64,000 bases of DNA from an uncultured Clostridia bacterium. GTDB taxonomy: Bacteria; Bacillota; Clostridia; TANB77; CAG-508. The translations under genes and the position numbers were made by a program. Of the stretch, positions 35,381-45,485 are shown piece after piece (the stretch's first letter is position 1; each line of letters opens with the position of its first letter). The stretch is taken from contig CAKPGM010000007.1 of assembly GCA_934154805.1 (NCBI GenBank), forward strand, positions 1 through 64,000, read 5' to 3'. The notes beneath the pieces are model-generated. The model saw only the letters and a program-made list of their open reading frames with translations, was not told the DNA's origin and made no database searches.

Positions 35381-35818
35381 ATGGAAATTTTTACATTATT
35401 AGAAACTATAGAGGATATGTTAGAAAATAGTAAAGAATTACCTTTTACTCATAAAGCGATGCTTGATAAAGAAGAATTATTAGAGATTATCAAAGAAATA
35501 AGACTTAAATTACCAGAAGAATTAAAACAAGCAAAAGTAATAAAAGAAGAACATGATAGAATCATTAGTAAGGCAAACGAAGAAGCAGCAGAAATAGTAA
35601 AAGAAGCAGAAAACAGAATAATATCTATGATTGACGAACATGAAATTACAAAAAAAGCATATGAGCAAAAAAACAAAATAATAGAAAATGCAAATGATAT
35701 GGCAAGAGAAATATCTAATGGAACAAAAGCATATGCAGACAATATTTTAGCAGGAGTTCAAGTAACATTAGAAGATGCTTTAAAAGTAATTGAAAATAAC
35801 AGAAAAGAAGTAAAATAA
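35381..35818 (+). CDS. Coiled-coil protein, ATP-synthase-subunit-like helix, unknown role
   Basis: 145 residues from ATG 35381 (AAAGGGG upstream; an ATG at 35366 overlaps the rsmD stop). Almost entirely helical and charged, with AxxE-type heptads (KANEEAAEIVKEAENRI). Proteins like this are often annotated as V-type ATPase subunit H or DivIVA-like because of the coiled coil, but there are no other ATPase genes here. It follows rsmD in a likely operon. Function not known. Confidence 0.6.
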   Translation: MEIFTLLETIEDMLENSKELPFTHKAMLDKEELLEIIKEIRLKLPEELKQAKVIKEEHDRIISKANEEAAEIVKEAENRIISMIDEHEITKKAYEQKNKIIENANDMAREISNGTKAYADNILAGVQVTLEDALKVIENNRKEVK

Positions 35819-35824
35819 ATAGCA

Positions 35825-35869
35825 AAAAAGTATGTAAAATTTATTAAATTCTATGTACTTTTTTTTTGT
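35825..35869 (+). terminator. Terminator after the rsmD unit
   Basis: AAAAAGTA and TACTTTTT close an AT-rich stem with inner pairing, ending in nine T. Confidence 0.55.
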
Positions 35870-35933
35870 TTTGGTATACAATGTAAACGTGTAAAAGTGT
35901 AAGTAATTATTATATAAACATTAGGAGGAACAA

Positions 35934-38267
35934 ATGGCAAAAAGAGGAAGAAAAAAGAAGAAACAAGACGTAACATTAGTAGTTGTAGTGCTAATATTAG
36001 CAAGTATACTAATGGGAGTATTAATATATTCAAAATCAGGTGTAATAGGAGAAACATTAAGTCCGTTTTTGGGTGGAATTATGGGATATGTTGAGTACAT
36101 TTTGCCTATAGGAATCTTTATTGTTGCAATATATATTGCTTGTCAAAAAGAAACTGCTTGGATGAGTAAAATTGTTCAATTTGCATTAATGCTACTTTGC
36201 ATAGCAATAATTATGAATGTGTATGCAATAAACAAAGGACAAGTAACACTGGAAAATAAATCAATGCAGGATATAATGCAACAGTTTTATGATTTAGGAG
36301 CAGAAACAGGATCTGGAGGCGGAGCAGCATCTACTATTATAACAATACCTTTGATAAAATTAATAGATAAAACAGGAACAGTAGTACTAGCAATAGGTGG
36401 ACTGGTAGCATTAGTTGTATCAATGTTCGGAATAGATTTAGCAAATAAAATATCAGAAGCAGTAGAAGGAGTAAAAGAGAGAAAAGAAACAGAAGAAAAA
36501 ATATTAGAGGAAGATAAGAAAGAGAAAAAAGAAACTAAGAAAGAAAGAAGACTAAGGGAGAAATTAGAAAAAGAGCAAGCAGCTCTTGATGTTGAACAAT
36601 TAAAAATTAACTTAAATAATGCAGAGCCATCTAAAGGAAAATTATTCAACGTAGATAAAGAAGAAAAGTCATTTAGAAAGAATAAGAAAGAAGAAAAACA
36701 AGCACCAGAATTTATAGAGGATCCTCTATTTAAGACTCAAGAAAAAGCCAAAGAAGATGAAACAAAACAAGTTCTACAATTAGAACATACAATAACAGTT
36801 GAAGACGAAAACTATGAATTCCCACCTCTAACACTTTTAAAAGAAGGAGATAAAAAAGGAGGAAAAGGAAATAGTAGAGCTCTAACAGAAACAGCATCTA
36901 AATTACAAAAAACTCTATACAACTTTGGAGTAGTTGCAAAAGTAGAACACGTATCAGTTGGACCTGCAATTACAAGATATGAGTTAAAACCATCAGAGGG
37001 AGTTCGTGTAAGTAAAATAGCAAACCTAGCGGACGATATAGCTCTTAACCTAGCAGCAAAAACTATAAGAATAGAAGCACCAATTCCAGGAAAACAAGCA
37101 GTTGGAATAGAAGTACCAAATGAAGAAAGTGAAGTAGTACATCTAAGAGATATACTAGACACGGATAGTTTTAAGATGCATAAATCAAAACTTGCATTTG
37201 CACTTGGAAAAGATGTATCTGGTGAAGAAATAGTAACAGATATTGCAAAGATGCCACACGTTATGATAGCTGGTGCAACTGGATCTGGTAAGAGTGTTTG
37301 TATAAATACATTAATAGCAAGTATTATATACAAAGCAAAACCAAGTGATGTAAAACTAATAATGGTAGATCCAAAAATAGTTGAACTTTCTGTATACAAT
37401 GGAATACCACATTTATTGATTCCAGTAGTAACAGATCCAAAGAAAGCAGCAGGAGCTCTAGCTTGGGCTGTGCAAGAAATGGAAAATAGATACACAAAAT
37501 TTGCTGCAAAAGGAGTTAGAGATTTAGCTGGATACAATGATGCAGTAGAAAAAGAAGATACACTGGGAAAATTACCACATATAGTAATAATTATAGATGA
37601 GCTTGCAGACTTGATGATGGTTGCAAAAAATGATGTAGAAGGTGCAATCTGTAGATTAGCACAAAAAGCAAGAGCTGCAGGAATGCACTTAGTAATAGCA
37701 ACACAAAGACCATCTGTAGATGTAATCACAGGTTTAATAAAAGCAAATATACCATCAAGAATAGCATTTGCAGTATCTTCGCAAATAGATTCTAGAACAA
37801 TACTAGACCAAGTAGGAGCAGAAAAGTTATTAGGAAAGGGAGATATGCTATTCTTCCCAACAGGAGCTCCAAAACCTGTAAGAGTACAAGGCGCATTTGT
37901 ATCTGATAAGGAAGTAGAAAAAATAGTAGACTTCTTAAAATCTAATGGAGAAACAACATATAGAGACGACATTACAGAATACATAGAGAAAGCAAATTGC
38001 ACAGACAAAGAGATAGATGAAGGAATAATGGATGATGATGAAACAGATCCATTGCTAAATGAGGCAATACAAACAGTAATAGAAACAGGACAAGCATCAA
38101 CATCATTTATTCAAAGAAGATTTAAAGTTGGATATGCAAGAGCAGGAAGAATAATAGACCAGATGGAAGAAAGAGGAATAATATCTGGATACCAAGGAAG
38201 CAAACCAAGAGAAGTTCTAATGTCAAAAGAACGCTGGGAGGAATTAAACACACAAGAACAAGAATAA
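35934..38267 (+). CDS. ftsK: DNA translocase FtsK/SpoIIIE
   Basis: 777 residues. Basic start, four membrane spans within about residues 12-165, a charged Lys/Glu linker to about 290, then the FtsK motor with Walker A GATGSGKS (about 447) and Walker B IIIDELADL (about 552), followed by ATQRPSVDVITGLIKANIPS. The C-terminal gamma winged helix (TSFIQRRFKVGYARAGRIID) reads polar DNA motifs. It moves chromosome DNA through the division or sporulation septum. RBS TTAGGAGG. Sequence alone does not tell FtsK from SpoIIIE; sporulation genes elsewhere in the window make both roles possible. Confidence 0.94.
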   Translation: MAKRGRKKKKQDVTLVVVVLILASILMGVLIYSKSGVIGETLSPFLGGIMGYVEYILPIGIFIVAIYIACQKETAWMSKIVQFALMLLCIAIIMNVYAINKGQVTLENKSMQDIMQQFYDLGAETGSGGGAASTIITIPLIKLIDKTGTVVLAIGGLVALVVSMFGIDLANKISEAVEGVKERKETEEKILEEDKKEKKETKKERRLREKLEKEQAALDVEQLKINLNNAEPSKGKLFNVDKEEKSFRKNKKEEKQAPEFIEDPLFKTQEKAKEDETKQVLQLEHTITVEDENYEFPPLTLLKEGDKKGGKGNSRALTETASKLQKTLYNFGVVAKVEHVSVGPAITRYELKPSEGVRVSKIANLADDIALNLAAKTIRIEAPIPGKQAVGIEVPNEESEVVHLRDILDTDSFKMHKSKLAFALGKDVSGEEIVTDIAKMPHVMIAGATGSGKSVCINTLIASIIYKAKPSDVKLIMVDPKIVELSVYNGIPHLLIPVVTDPKKAAGALAWAVQEMENRYTKFAAKGVRDLAGYNDAVEKEDTLGKLPHIVIIIDELADLMMVAKNDVEGAICRLAQKARAAGMHLVIATQRPSVDVITGLIKANIPSRIAFAVSSQIDSRTILDQVGAEKLLGKGDMLFFPTGAPKPVRVQGAFVSDKEVEKIVDFLKSNGETTYRDDITEYIEKANCTDKEIDEGIMDDDETDPLLNEAIQTVIETGQASTSFIQRRFKVGYARAGRIIDQMEERGIISGYQGSKPREVLMSKERWEELNTQEQE

Positions 38268-38279
38268 AGGGAGAGTTTT

Positions 38280-39833
38280 ATGAATATATTTTCAAAAATT
38301 AGCTCTAACGAATATAATAACAGATTGGAACAAATATTAGAGGAAAAGCTATTTGATGAATCTGTAAAGAATTTATTATTAAGTATGTTATACAAGATAG
38401 AAAGTGGATATAGAGATTATAGTATAGCAAAAATAAATGCAGATTCAAAAGACAACTTTATGGAAAAAATCCTTTATATAGTAAAAGAGGATTGCAAGCA
38501 AATAAAAATAGTAACACCAAAAACAGAAGAAAGTAAGCCTTTGGAGGAAATAAACGAAATTTGTAAAATTGACGCAAAAAAAGGCGAAATACTTGTATAT
38601 GCAAATGAGAACGATTTACTATATTCGTTAGAAAAAATATATGAGGAAAGAAGAAGAAATATAGAAGAAAATTCAGGACAAACTTATTATGGAAAAGCAA
38701 TAAAGGAATTTATGATAGAAGCAAGATGTATAAATAATTGTGAAGTAATAAGAGATTTTGATGGTTGGTCTTGGAATAGCGGATTAAATGAAGATGAAAT
38801 AACTAGAAATCTAATATTCCAAAACATACTTTTATCAAATACAAAAATAAATGAAAAAGAGTTTTCGAATACACTCATAAATTCATATCATTTTGAAGAA
38901 GAAATTTACACTATAATAATAGCTTTAATAGCAGAGAAAGACGAAGAATTAAAGAAAGAAATACTTAATCAGCAAAAAATCAAAAAAGAGCAATTAGAAT
39001 TAGTAAATGATAGAACTAAATTTTTAAATCAAGTAACTCTAGAAAAGAAAAAAATAACTGATGAAATAAAAGAATTAGATGAAATTATAAATGATAAAGC
39101 AAAATTACAAAAAGAATATTATAGTAGAAATGAGAGGTTGGAAAACAAAGATAAAATATTTAGTGTGAAATATCTTATAAAAATACTAGAACAAGAAAGA
39201 AATCAAAAGTTAGAAGAGCTAAAAATAAAAAATAAAATGTTAGAACCAAGAGAATTTATTAAACAAAAGACCTTAATGGAAAATGAGTGTACTTTATTAA
39301 ATAGAGTTATTGCTAACATTGAAGATGAAGAGCTAAGAAGAGAAAGCATTATAAATATACAAAAAGAATTTTTGGAAACATTAGCAGATGAGATAGAAAA
39401 TATTGCTGACAAAACAATGTTAGAAAAATTAATTTATAAATTCAGATACTATTGTTTATTGCCAGTTTCGAAAAATGAATATATAAAAGATATAGAAGAA
39501 CTACAAGAACCACTAAAAAAGGCAATGAATGTTATAATAGATAATGGTATAGACAAAGAATTAATAACAAACTTTTCAGAAAGTGCAAGTCTTTGTTATA
39601 CAATATTGAAAAACATATTTTATACAAAGATAGTAGAATTGCAAGAAACAGCGATAAAAATAATAAATACTAAAAAGGAAAAACTTAGTGACAAAATAAA
39701 TTATTATATAACTATTAATATATATGACGCAAAGGATGCACAAGAAGAAGACAACGAAATAGTAAATAACTTAAATCAACTAAATGTTAAGTTAGATAAA
39801 AAGATACCTGTATTTATAAAAGGTAAAAGATGA
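38280..39833 (+). CDS. Coiled-coil protein of unknown function downstream of ftsK
   Basis: 517 residues, RBS AGGGAGAG, 12 bases after ftsK, and its end overlaps the leader of the next gene. An N-terminal globular part (about 1-200, with FDGWSWNSGLNEDEI) is followed by a long charged coiled coil (about 210-330) and a helical C-terminal half. No membrane span or signal. I do not recognise the family. Its place between ftsK and a beta-CASP nuclease suggests co-transcription, not a defined role. Confidence 0.6.
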   Translation: MNIFSKISSNEYNNRLEQILEEKLFDESVKNLLLSMLYKIESGYRDYSIAKINADSKDNFMEKILYIVKEDCKQIKIVTPKTEESKPLEEINEICKIDAKKGEILVYANENDLLYSLEKIYEERRRNIEENSGQTYYGKAIKEFMIEARCINNCEVIRDFDGWSWNSGLNEDEITRNLIFQNILLSNTKINEKEFSNTLINSYHFEEEIYTIIIALIAEKDEELKKEILNQQKIKKEQLELVNDRTKFLNQVTLEKKKITDEIKELDEIINDKAKLQKEYYSRNERLENKDKIFSVKYLIKILEQERNQKLEELKIKNKMLEPREFIKQKTLMENECTLLNRVIANIEDEELRRESIINIQKEFLETLADEIENIADKTMLEKLIYKFRYYCLLPVSKNEYIKDIEELQEPLKKAMNVIIDNGIDKELITNFSESASLCYTILKNIFYTKIVELQETAIKIINTKKEKLSDKINYYITINIYDAKDAQEEDNEIVNNLNQLNVKLDKKIPVFIKGKR

Positions 39834-39847
39834 AGGGAGAAAAACGA

Positions 39848-41512
39848 ATGAATATAACTTTTTTGGGAGCTGCAAAAACAGTAACAGGCTCTAACTTCTT
39901 AGTAGAAGGAGCAGGAAAAAAATTCTTAGTAGACTGTGGAATGTATCAAGGAAAGGCAAAAGATGAATTAGAAAACGAAGCACCATTTTTATATAATCCA
40001 AATGAAATAGACTTTATGCTTTTAACACATGCTCATATTGACCATTCTGGAAGAATTCCTAAATTATATAATGAAGGATTTAAGGGACCTATTTATACTA
40101 CAAAAGCAACTTGTGACTTATGCGCCATAATGTTACCTGATAGTGGACACATCCAAGAACAAGAAAATGAATGGAAGAATAAGAAAAGACAAAGAAAAGG
40201 ACTTCCAACACGTCCACCACTATATACAGCAGAGGATGCAACAAAATGTTTAGAAATATTCAGTCCAGTAAAGTATGATGAAATAATTGAAATAGATGAG
40301 AATATACACGTAAGATTTAATGATGCTGGACATATGTTAGGCTCTGCAATAATTGAGGTGTGGGTAAAAGAAGATGGAAAAGAAGTAAAAACAGTATTTA
40401 CAGGAGATATTGGAAACAACGATTTACCTTTACTTTCAGAGCCAACAATGATAGAGGATGCAGACTATCTAGTAATGGAGTCTACATATGGAGATAGACT
40501 ACATATGAAATCTGCAAACAAAGCACAACAATTCTTGGATATAGTAACAGAGACTCTTGAACACAATGGAACAGTAGTAATTCCTTCTTTTGCAGTTGGA
40601 AGAACACAAGAAGTGTTATATGAACTAAATATGATAAAAGACTCAGAAGATAAATCTCCTAAGTTTTTAGAAGAATATGAAACATTAATGAAAGCACCAG
40701 TATATGTAGATAGCCCACTTGCAATATCAGCAACAGAAGTATTTAAGAAAAATATGGATTTATTTGATGATGAAACAAAAGCACTAATGGCAAGAGGAGA
40801 TAATCCATTAGAATTTCCTGGTTTAAAATTCACAAAAACAGCAGATGAATCAAAAGCATTAAATGAAAGTAATGAACCATCTGTAATAATATCAGCAAGT
40901 GGAATGTGTGAAGTAGGAAGAATAAAACATCATTTAAAACATAATATTTGGAATCCAAATAGCACAATACTATTTGTTGGATACCAAGCACCAGGAACAC
41001 TTGGAAGATCAATAGTAGATGGAGCAAAAAAAGTAAAAATATTCGGAGAAGAGTTTACTGTAAATGCAAGAGTTGAATATATAGAAGCATATTCAGGACA
41101 TGCTGATCAAGAATGGCTATTAAACTTTGTTTATTCATTTATTAAGAAGCCAAAACACATATTCTTAGTACATGGCGAACCAAATGCACAATTAGTATTA
41201 AAAAATAAATTAGTAGAAAGTACACAGATTCCAGTTACAATACCAGGATTTGCAGAAAGCTACACATTAGATGACAATTTATCAATGGAAAAGAAATTCA
41301 ATCAGAAAGTTGATGAAAAATATCTAAGATTACAAGTATTAGAGAGAATGGAAACTTTACAAGAAGAAATAGAGGATATGAAGAATATTGTAAAAGAAGA
41401 TATGCTTGGTCAAGATAAAGACGATGAAGAAATCAAGAGAATAAATGAAAGAGTAAAAGAACTTGAAAGAAAAATAGTAGAAATATTAGAGAACAAAGAG
41501 GGGAAAAACTAA
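39848..41512 (+). CDS. Metallo-beta-lactamase/beta-CASP RNase-like protein
   Basis: 554 residues from ATG 39848 (AAGGGAG upstream; an in-frame ATG at 39830 lacks a site). MBL motif HAHIDHSG (about 61-68), further metal ligands in DAGHMLGS and FTGDIG, then the beta-CASP part: PSFAVGRTQEVLYEL, SASGMCEVGRIKHHL and YSGHADQEWL. This is the CPSF73/Ysh1-like exo/endonuclease family acting on RNA. The C-terminal 90 residues are an extra charged coiled coil. The bacterial role of this subgroup is not settled. The stop overlaps the next start by one base. Confidence 0.85.
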   Translation: MNITFLGAAKTVTGSNFLVEGAGKKFLVDCGMYQGKAKDELENEAPFLYNPNEIDFMLLTHAHIDHSGRIPKLYNEGFKGPIYTTKATCDLCAIMLPDSGHIQEQENEWKNKKRQRKGLPTRPPLYTAEDATKCLEIFSPVKYDEIIEIDENIHVRFNDAGHMLGSAIIEVWVKEDGKEVKTVFTGDIGNNDLPLLSEPTMIEDADYLVMESTYGDRLHMKSANKAQQFLDIVTETLEHNGTVVIPSFAVGRTQEVLYELNMIKDSEDKSPKFLEEYETLMKAPVYVDSPLAISATEVFKKNMDLFDDETKALMARGDNPLEFPGLKFTKTADESKALNESNEPSVIISASGMCEVGRIKHHLKHNIWNPNSTILFVGYQAPGTLGRSIVDGAKKVKIFGEEFTVNARVEYIEAYSGHADQEWLLNFVYSFIKKPKHIFLVHGEPNAQLVLKNKLVESTQIPVTIPGFAESYTLDDNLSMEKKFNQKVDEKYLRLQVLERMETLQEEIEDMKNIVKEDMLGQDKDDEEIKRINERVKELERKIVEILENKEGKN

Positions 41513-43482
41513 TGAGTAATAAGTTTTTTAATGATGCTGTAATAGGCAGTAAAAACGTAAAAGCAACTTTTAGTAATAAAGGCGAAATACTAAGAATGTA
41601 TTATCCAAATGTTGACTATAAACAATTCTTAGATACATTTCATATAGGAATGAAAATAAATGATTCTGCAATAATATATTTACACAATGATATAAATAAC
41701 AAATATGAACAATATTATACAGAAGGAACAAACATATTAAATACAGAAATAGAAAACACGTATTTTAATATAAAAATAAAACAAACAGATTTTGTAACAA
41801 TAAAAAACAATATATTAGTAAAGAGATATACTTTTACTAACAATAATAAGATTGAACTTGATTTAAAATTAATAGCGCATTCAAAATTGCTTAGTAATTC
41901 TAATAATATGGTATCAGCAAAAGTAATTGAAAACGGATTGATACAGTATAACCACGAATACTCTTTTGTAACATTTGCAAAACAAAGTATAGATGGACAT
42001 AGATTAAATGATGTTGACAATTTTATTAGAGATGCTGTATTACAAGACAAGGACTATATAGGAATGTCTAATGATTCTGCAATAAGCTATTCAATAGGAG
42101 TATTACAACCGGGAGAGCAAGTAGAGTTTTCGTTATATATTTTAATAGAAGAAAACAAAAACTTTAAAACAATAGATGAATTAGAAGAAAAAATAGCAAA
42201 CCTTAAAAAAATAGACTCAAAAAAAGAGTATGAACAAGCTAAAAGATATTGGAATAATTATTTAAGCAAACATGATTCGTTAAAAATAGATGATAGCCAA
42301 AATAAATCAATAAATCAAAAAGTTAAAGATATATACAAGAGAACAATACTATTATTTCCGCTATTAAGAAATGAGGAAACTGGTGGAATATCTGCAGCAG
42401 TTGAAGTTGATGAAGATTTAGAAAAGAGTGGAAGATATTCGTACTGTTGGCCAAGAGATGCTGTATTTATCACAAAAGCATTAGATATTTTGGATATGAC
42501 CAAAGAAACAGAAAAATTTTATGATACATTTTGTAAAAAGACTCAGAGTCCAAATGGAATGTGGGAACAGAGATTTTATACAGATGGAACATTAGCACCT
42601 TGTTGGGGCTATCAAATAGACGAAACATCAAGTGTAATATTTGGAATATATGAGCATTATCTAAAAACAAAGGATGAAAAATTTTTATCAAACAATTTAA
42701 AAATGTGCGAAAATGCCTTAACTTTCTTATTTAAATACTTAGACAATGTATTTGATAAAAAAGAGGAAGAAGATATCGTAAAAAAAGAAATAGAAGAAAT
42801 GGTAAAGAAATCTGGAAAAGAAACAGATAAAATATATAAACATTTAAGCTATGACTTATGGGAAATGGAAGAAGGAATACATATATATTCTTTGGCAAGC
42901 ATATATGCGGCATTAAATGCTATGATAAAAATATATGAAAAAACAAAAAGCAAATATGAAAATAATAGATTAAAATTGGAACAAATTTCGAAAAATACTC
43001 TTAAAATAAAAAGTGAAATAGATGAGATAAAGAAATATGTAGAAAAGAATCTTTGCGATGAAAATACTAAAATATTACGTAGAAACACAAATGATAAAAA
43101 GATGGATGTTAGTATGATTGGAACTGTTTATCCTTTTGAGCTACTATCACCAAATGAAAAGAAGATACTAAATACAGTTGAAAAGATAAACTTAACATTA
43201 AGAACTTATACTGGCGGATACCTAAGATTTGAACAGGACAGCTATATGGATGGAAAGAGTCCTTGGCCAATAGCAACTCTATGGATGGCAATGTATTATT
43301 TAAAATCGGGAAGCAGAAAAAAAGCATTAGAATGCTTTGAATTTGTGACAAAAAGTGCAACAAATTTAGGAATGTTATCTGAGCAAGTAGATAATACCAC
43401 TATGAAACCAAATTGGATAATAGGCTTAGGATGGTCACATGCAATGTACATAATAACATTGGCGGAAATATTGAAAAAATAA
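41512..43482 (+). CDS. Glycoside hydrolase family 15 (glucoamylase-like)
   Basis: 656 residues, no signal peptide, so cytoplasmic. An N-terminal beta-sandwich (about 1-250) precedes the (alpha/alpha)6 barrel with GH15 signatures: SGRYSYCWPRDAVFITKALDI (substrate-binding WPRD), PNGMWEQRFYTDG, and TGGYLRFEQDSYMDGKSPWPIATLWMA near the end with the second acidic region, then MLSEQVDNTT. It would release glucose from alpha-glucans, for example storage polysaccharide or oligosaccharides. The coupling with an RNase-like gene through a one-base overlap is curious. RBS GAGGGG. Confidence 0.85.
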   Translation: MSNKFFNDAVIGSKNVKATFSNKGEILRMYYPNVDYKQFLDTFHIGMKINDSAIIYLHNDINNKYEQYYTEGTNILNTEIENTYFNIKIKQTDFVTIKNNILVKRYTFTNNNKIELDLKLIAHSKLLSNSNNMVSAKVIENGLIQYNHEYSFVTFAKQSIDGHRLNDVDNFIRDAVLQDKDYIGMSNDSAISYSIGVLQPGEQVEFSLYILIEENKNFKTIDELEEKIANLKKIDSKKEYEQAKRYWNNYLSKHDSLKIDDSQNKSINQKVKDIYKRTILLFPLLRNEETGGISAAVEVDEDLEKSGRYSYCWPRDAVFITKALDILDMTKETEKFYDTFCKKTQSPNGMWEQRFYTDGTLAPCWGYQIDETSSVIFGIYEHYLKTKDEKFLSNNLKMCENALTFLFKYLDNVFDKKEEEDIVKKEIEEMVKKSGKETDKIYKHLSYDLWEMEEGIHIYSLASIYAALNAMIKIYEKTKSKYENNRLKLEQISKNTLKIKSEIDEIKKYVEKNLCDENTKILRRNTNDKKMDVSMIGTVYPFELLSPNEKKILNTVEKINLTLRTYTGGYLRFEQDSYMDGKSPWPIATLWMAMYYLKSGSRKKALECFEFVTKSATNLGMLSEQVDNTTMKPNWIIGLGWSHAMYIITLAEILKK

Positions 43483-43530
43483 TAAAAAAATGTTACAATA
43501 TAAGTGGTTTTTTTATAGGAGGAAAGAATT

Positions 43531-43644
43531 ATGGCAAAAAAACACGAAGCAGGAAGAATATTTGTAAAAATAACAGCAGCAATACTTGCATTATTAATGG
43601 TAGTAGCTGTTGGTGGAACGTTGATATATTACATATTCCACTAA
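43531..43644 (+). CDS. 37-residue single-span membrane mini-protein
   Basis: MAKKHEAGRIFVKITAAILA, then LLMVVAVGGTLIYYIFH: basic start and one membrane helix. ATAGGAGG lies at the right distance, and cdaA follows 29 bases later. The length, ribosome site and location argue that it is translated, but I know no family. A longer ORF in another frame across this stretch has no ribosome site. Confidence 0.55.
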   Translation: MAKKHEAGRIFVKITAAILALLMVVAVGGTLIYYIFH

Positions 43645-43673
43645 TATAAAATATAACAGAAAAGGAATAAAAA

Positions 43674-44606
43674 ATGAAAGAAAATTTTATAACTGATATA
43701 GTATCTATATGGGGAAAAAATATTTCTGAATATTTTGGTCTGTTACAACAATATCCAATAAAATTAGTTTCATTAATATTAGACTTAGCAATAGTAATTT
43801 TTATAATAGTAAAAATATTAAAACTAGCAAAAAAGTCAAGAGCAATACAATTGATTAAAGGAATTGTGTTCTTTATATTAATAACTTGGATAAGTGGACT
43901 ATTAAATCTAAATATAGTACATTCTGTATTAACAGCATTCTTGCCATCTGGAGTTATAGCATTAGTTGTGATATTCCAACCAGAGATTAGAAGGGCGTTG
44001 GAACAACTAGGAACTAACAAGCTAACAAACTTTTTCGGTATGGAAAAAAGCTTAGAAGTTAGAACAAGAGAAAATATATACAAAATAGTTATAGCTGTAC
44101 AGGAAATGGCAAAGACAAAAACAGGAGCACTAATTGTAATACAAAGAGATATTAGTCTAAGCGATATTGTAGCAACAGGAATAGAAATGGATTCGGAAAT
44201 ATCACCACAAGTATTAGTAAATATATTCGTACCAAAAACTCCTCTTCACGATGGAGCTGTAATAATAAACAATAATAAAATAGTAGCAGCAGCTTGTATA
44301 TTACCACTAGCTAATAGCAGTGATATATCAAAAGATCTAGGAACTAGACACAGAGCAGCTGTAGGAATATCAAAAGAATATGATGCAATTGCTATTGTGG
44401 TATCAGAAGAATCTGGAAAAGTATCTATAGCAAAAGATGGAACACTTATAGCTGATGTAAAAGAAGAGGCTTTAAAGAAAATACTAATAAAGAATATAGT
44501 TACAGATAGACTAGAAAATAAAAAAGAAAATAAAATTAAAAGATTAAAAAATATAAGAAAAATAAAAAATGAGAAAAAATCTACAGAAGAACAAACAAAT
44601 AATTAA
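43674..44606 (+). CDS. cdaA: Diadenylate cyclase CdaA
   Basis: 310 residues. Three membrane spans (about 27-115), then the DisA_N/DAC domain with the catalytic motifs DGAV (in KTPLHDGAVII) and RHR (in GTRHRAAVG). It makes c-di-AMP from two ATP, controlling potassium and osmolyte uptake and wall homeostasis. In many Firmicutes cdaA is followed by cdaR (YbbR); here the C-terminus ends in a basic Lys/Asn tail and truA comes next, so no cdaR is adjacent. Confidence 0.94.
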   Translation: MKENFITDIVSIWGKNISEYFGLLQQYPIKLVSLILDLAIVIFIIVKILKLAKKSRAIQLIKGIVFFILITWISGLLNLNIVHSVLTAFLPSGVIALVVIFQPEIRRALEQLGTNKLTNFFGMEKSLEVRTRENIYKIVIAVQEMAKTKTGALIVIQRDISLSDIVATGIEMDSEISPQVLVNIFVPKTPLHDGAVIINNNKIVAAACILPLANSSDISKDLGTRHRAAVGISKEYDAIAIVVSEESGKVSIAKDGTLIADVKEEALKKILIKNIVTDRLENKKENKIKRLKNIRKIKNEKKSTEEQTNN

Positions 44607-44616
44607 ACAAGTTGGA

Positions 44617-44670
44617 AGTTAGAAGTTGGAGGATAGAGGTTAGAATACTTCCAGCTTCTAACTTTTATTT
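44617..44670 (+). terminator. Repetitive hairpin terminator between cdaA and truA
   Basis: AGTTAGAAG (44617-44625) pairs with CTTCTAACT (44655-44663) around a GTTAGA/GTTGGA-rich loop, followed by TTTATTT. A second CTAACTTCTA follows, so the region is built of near-repeats of one 9-mer. Confidence 0.6.
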
Positions 44671-44686
44671 CTAACTTCTACAATAA

Positions 44687-45424
44687 ATGAGAAACATAAA
44701 ACTAACAATAGAATATGATGGAAAATGCTATAATGGTTGGCAAAAACAACCAAATAAATTAAATATACAAGGAGAGATAGAAAGAGCCATTTACAATATT
44801 ACGAAAGAAGAGGTTGATTTAATTGGCTCTGGCAGAACTGACGCGGGAGTTCACGCACTTGGACAAGTTGCAAACTTTAAAACAAATTCTGAAATATCAA
44901 TAGAAAAATTACCTCTTGCCATAAATTCACAGTTAAAAAATAGCATAGTAATAAAAGAAGCAGAAGAGGTAGATGAGAGATTTCATAGTAGATATAATGC
45001 AAAGCATAAAACTTATAGATATATAATAAACAATTCAAAATGCGGAACTGCAATATATAGAAATTTGGAATATTCATATCCTTTTAAATTAGATGTTGAA
45101 AAAATGAAACAGGCATCAAAATATTTTGAAGGTGAACACGATTTTAAAGCTTTTAAATCAAGTGGAACAAGTTCTAAAAATAGTGTTAGAACTATATACA
45201 AAGCAATTGTAAAACAAGAAGGAGAAAAAATAATAATAGAACTTACTGGAAATGGTTTCTTATACAATATGGTTAGAATAATATCAGGAACATTACTAGA
45301 TGTAGGACTAGGAAAAATAAAACCCGAAGAGATACCAGAAATAATAGAATCGAAAGATAGACAAAGGGCAGGAAAAACGCTTCCTCCATATGGTTTGTAT
45401 CTTGTTGAAGTAAAATATAATTAA
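44687..45424 (+). CDS. truA: tRNA pseudouridine(38-40) synthase TruA
   Basis: 245 residues. YDGKCYNGWQKQP, the catalytic aspartate in GSGRTDAGVHALGQ (about residue 50), HRYIINN-like RYIINNSKCG, and FLYNMVRIISGTLL. It isomerises U38-40 in the anticodon arm. No clear GGAGG before ATG 44687; the start is set by homology (MRNIKLTIEYDG). Confidence 0.94.
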   Translation: MRNIKLTIEYDGKCYNGWQKQPNKLNIQGEIERAIYNITKEEVDLIGSGRTDAGVHALGQVANFKTNSEISIEKLPLAINSQLKNSIVIKEAEEVDERFHSRYNAKHKTYRYIINNSKCGTAIYRNLEYSYPFKLDVEKMKQASKYFEGEHDFKAFKSSGTSSKNSVRTIYKAIVKQEGEKIIIELTGNGFLYNMVRIISGTLLDVGLGKIKPEEIPEIIESKDRQRAGKTLPPYGLYLVEVKYN

Positions 45425-45485
45425 AAGTAACATAAATAATAATAAATCCATATTATATATAAAAAAGATAAAAGGAGTAATTGGT

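Noticed and set aside
36812..38008. 398-codon minus-strand ORF opposite ftsK
   Set aside because: Lies fully inside the ftsK motor domain; composition (Ser/Ile/Phe-rich) is that of an antisense shadow, with no ribosome site and no domain.
43413..43649. 78-codon plus-strand ORF across the end of the GH15 gene
   Set aside because: Overlaps the GH15 gene out of frame and has no ribosome site; the 37-codon ORF at 43531 in another frame has one.
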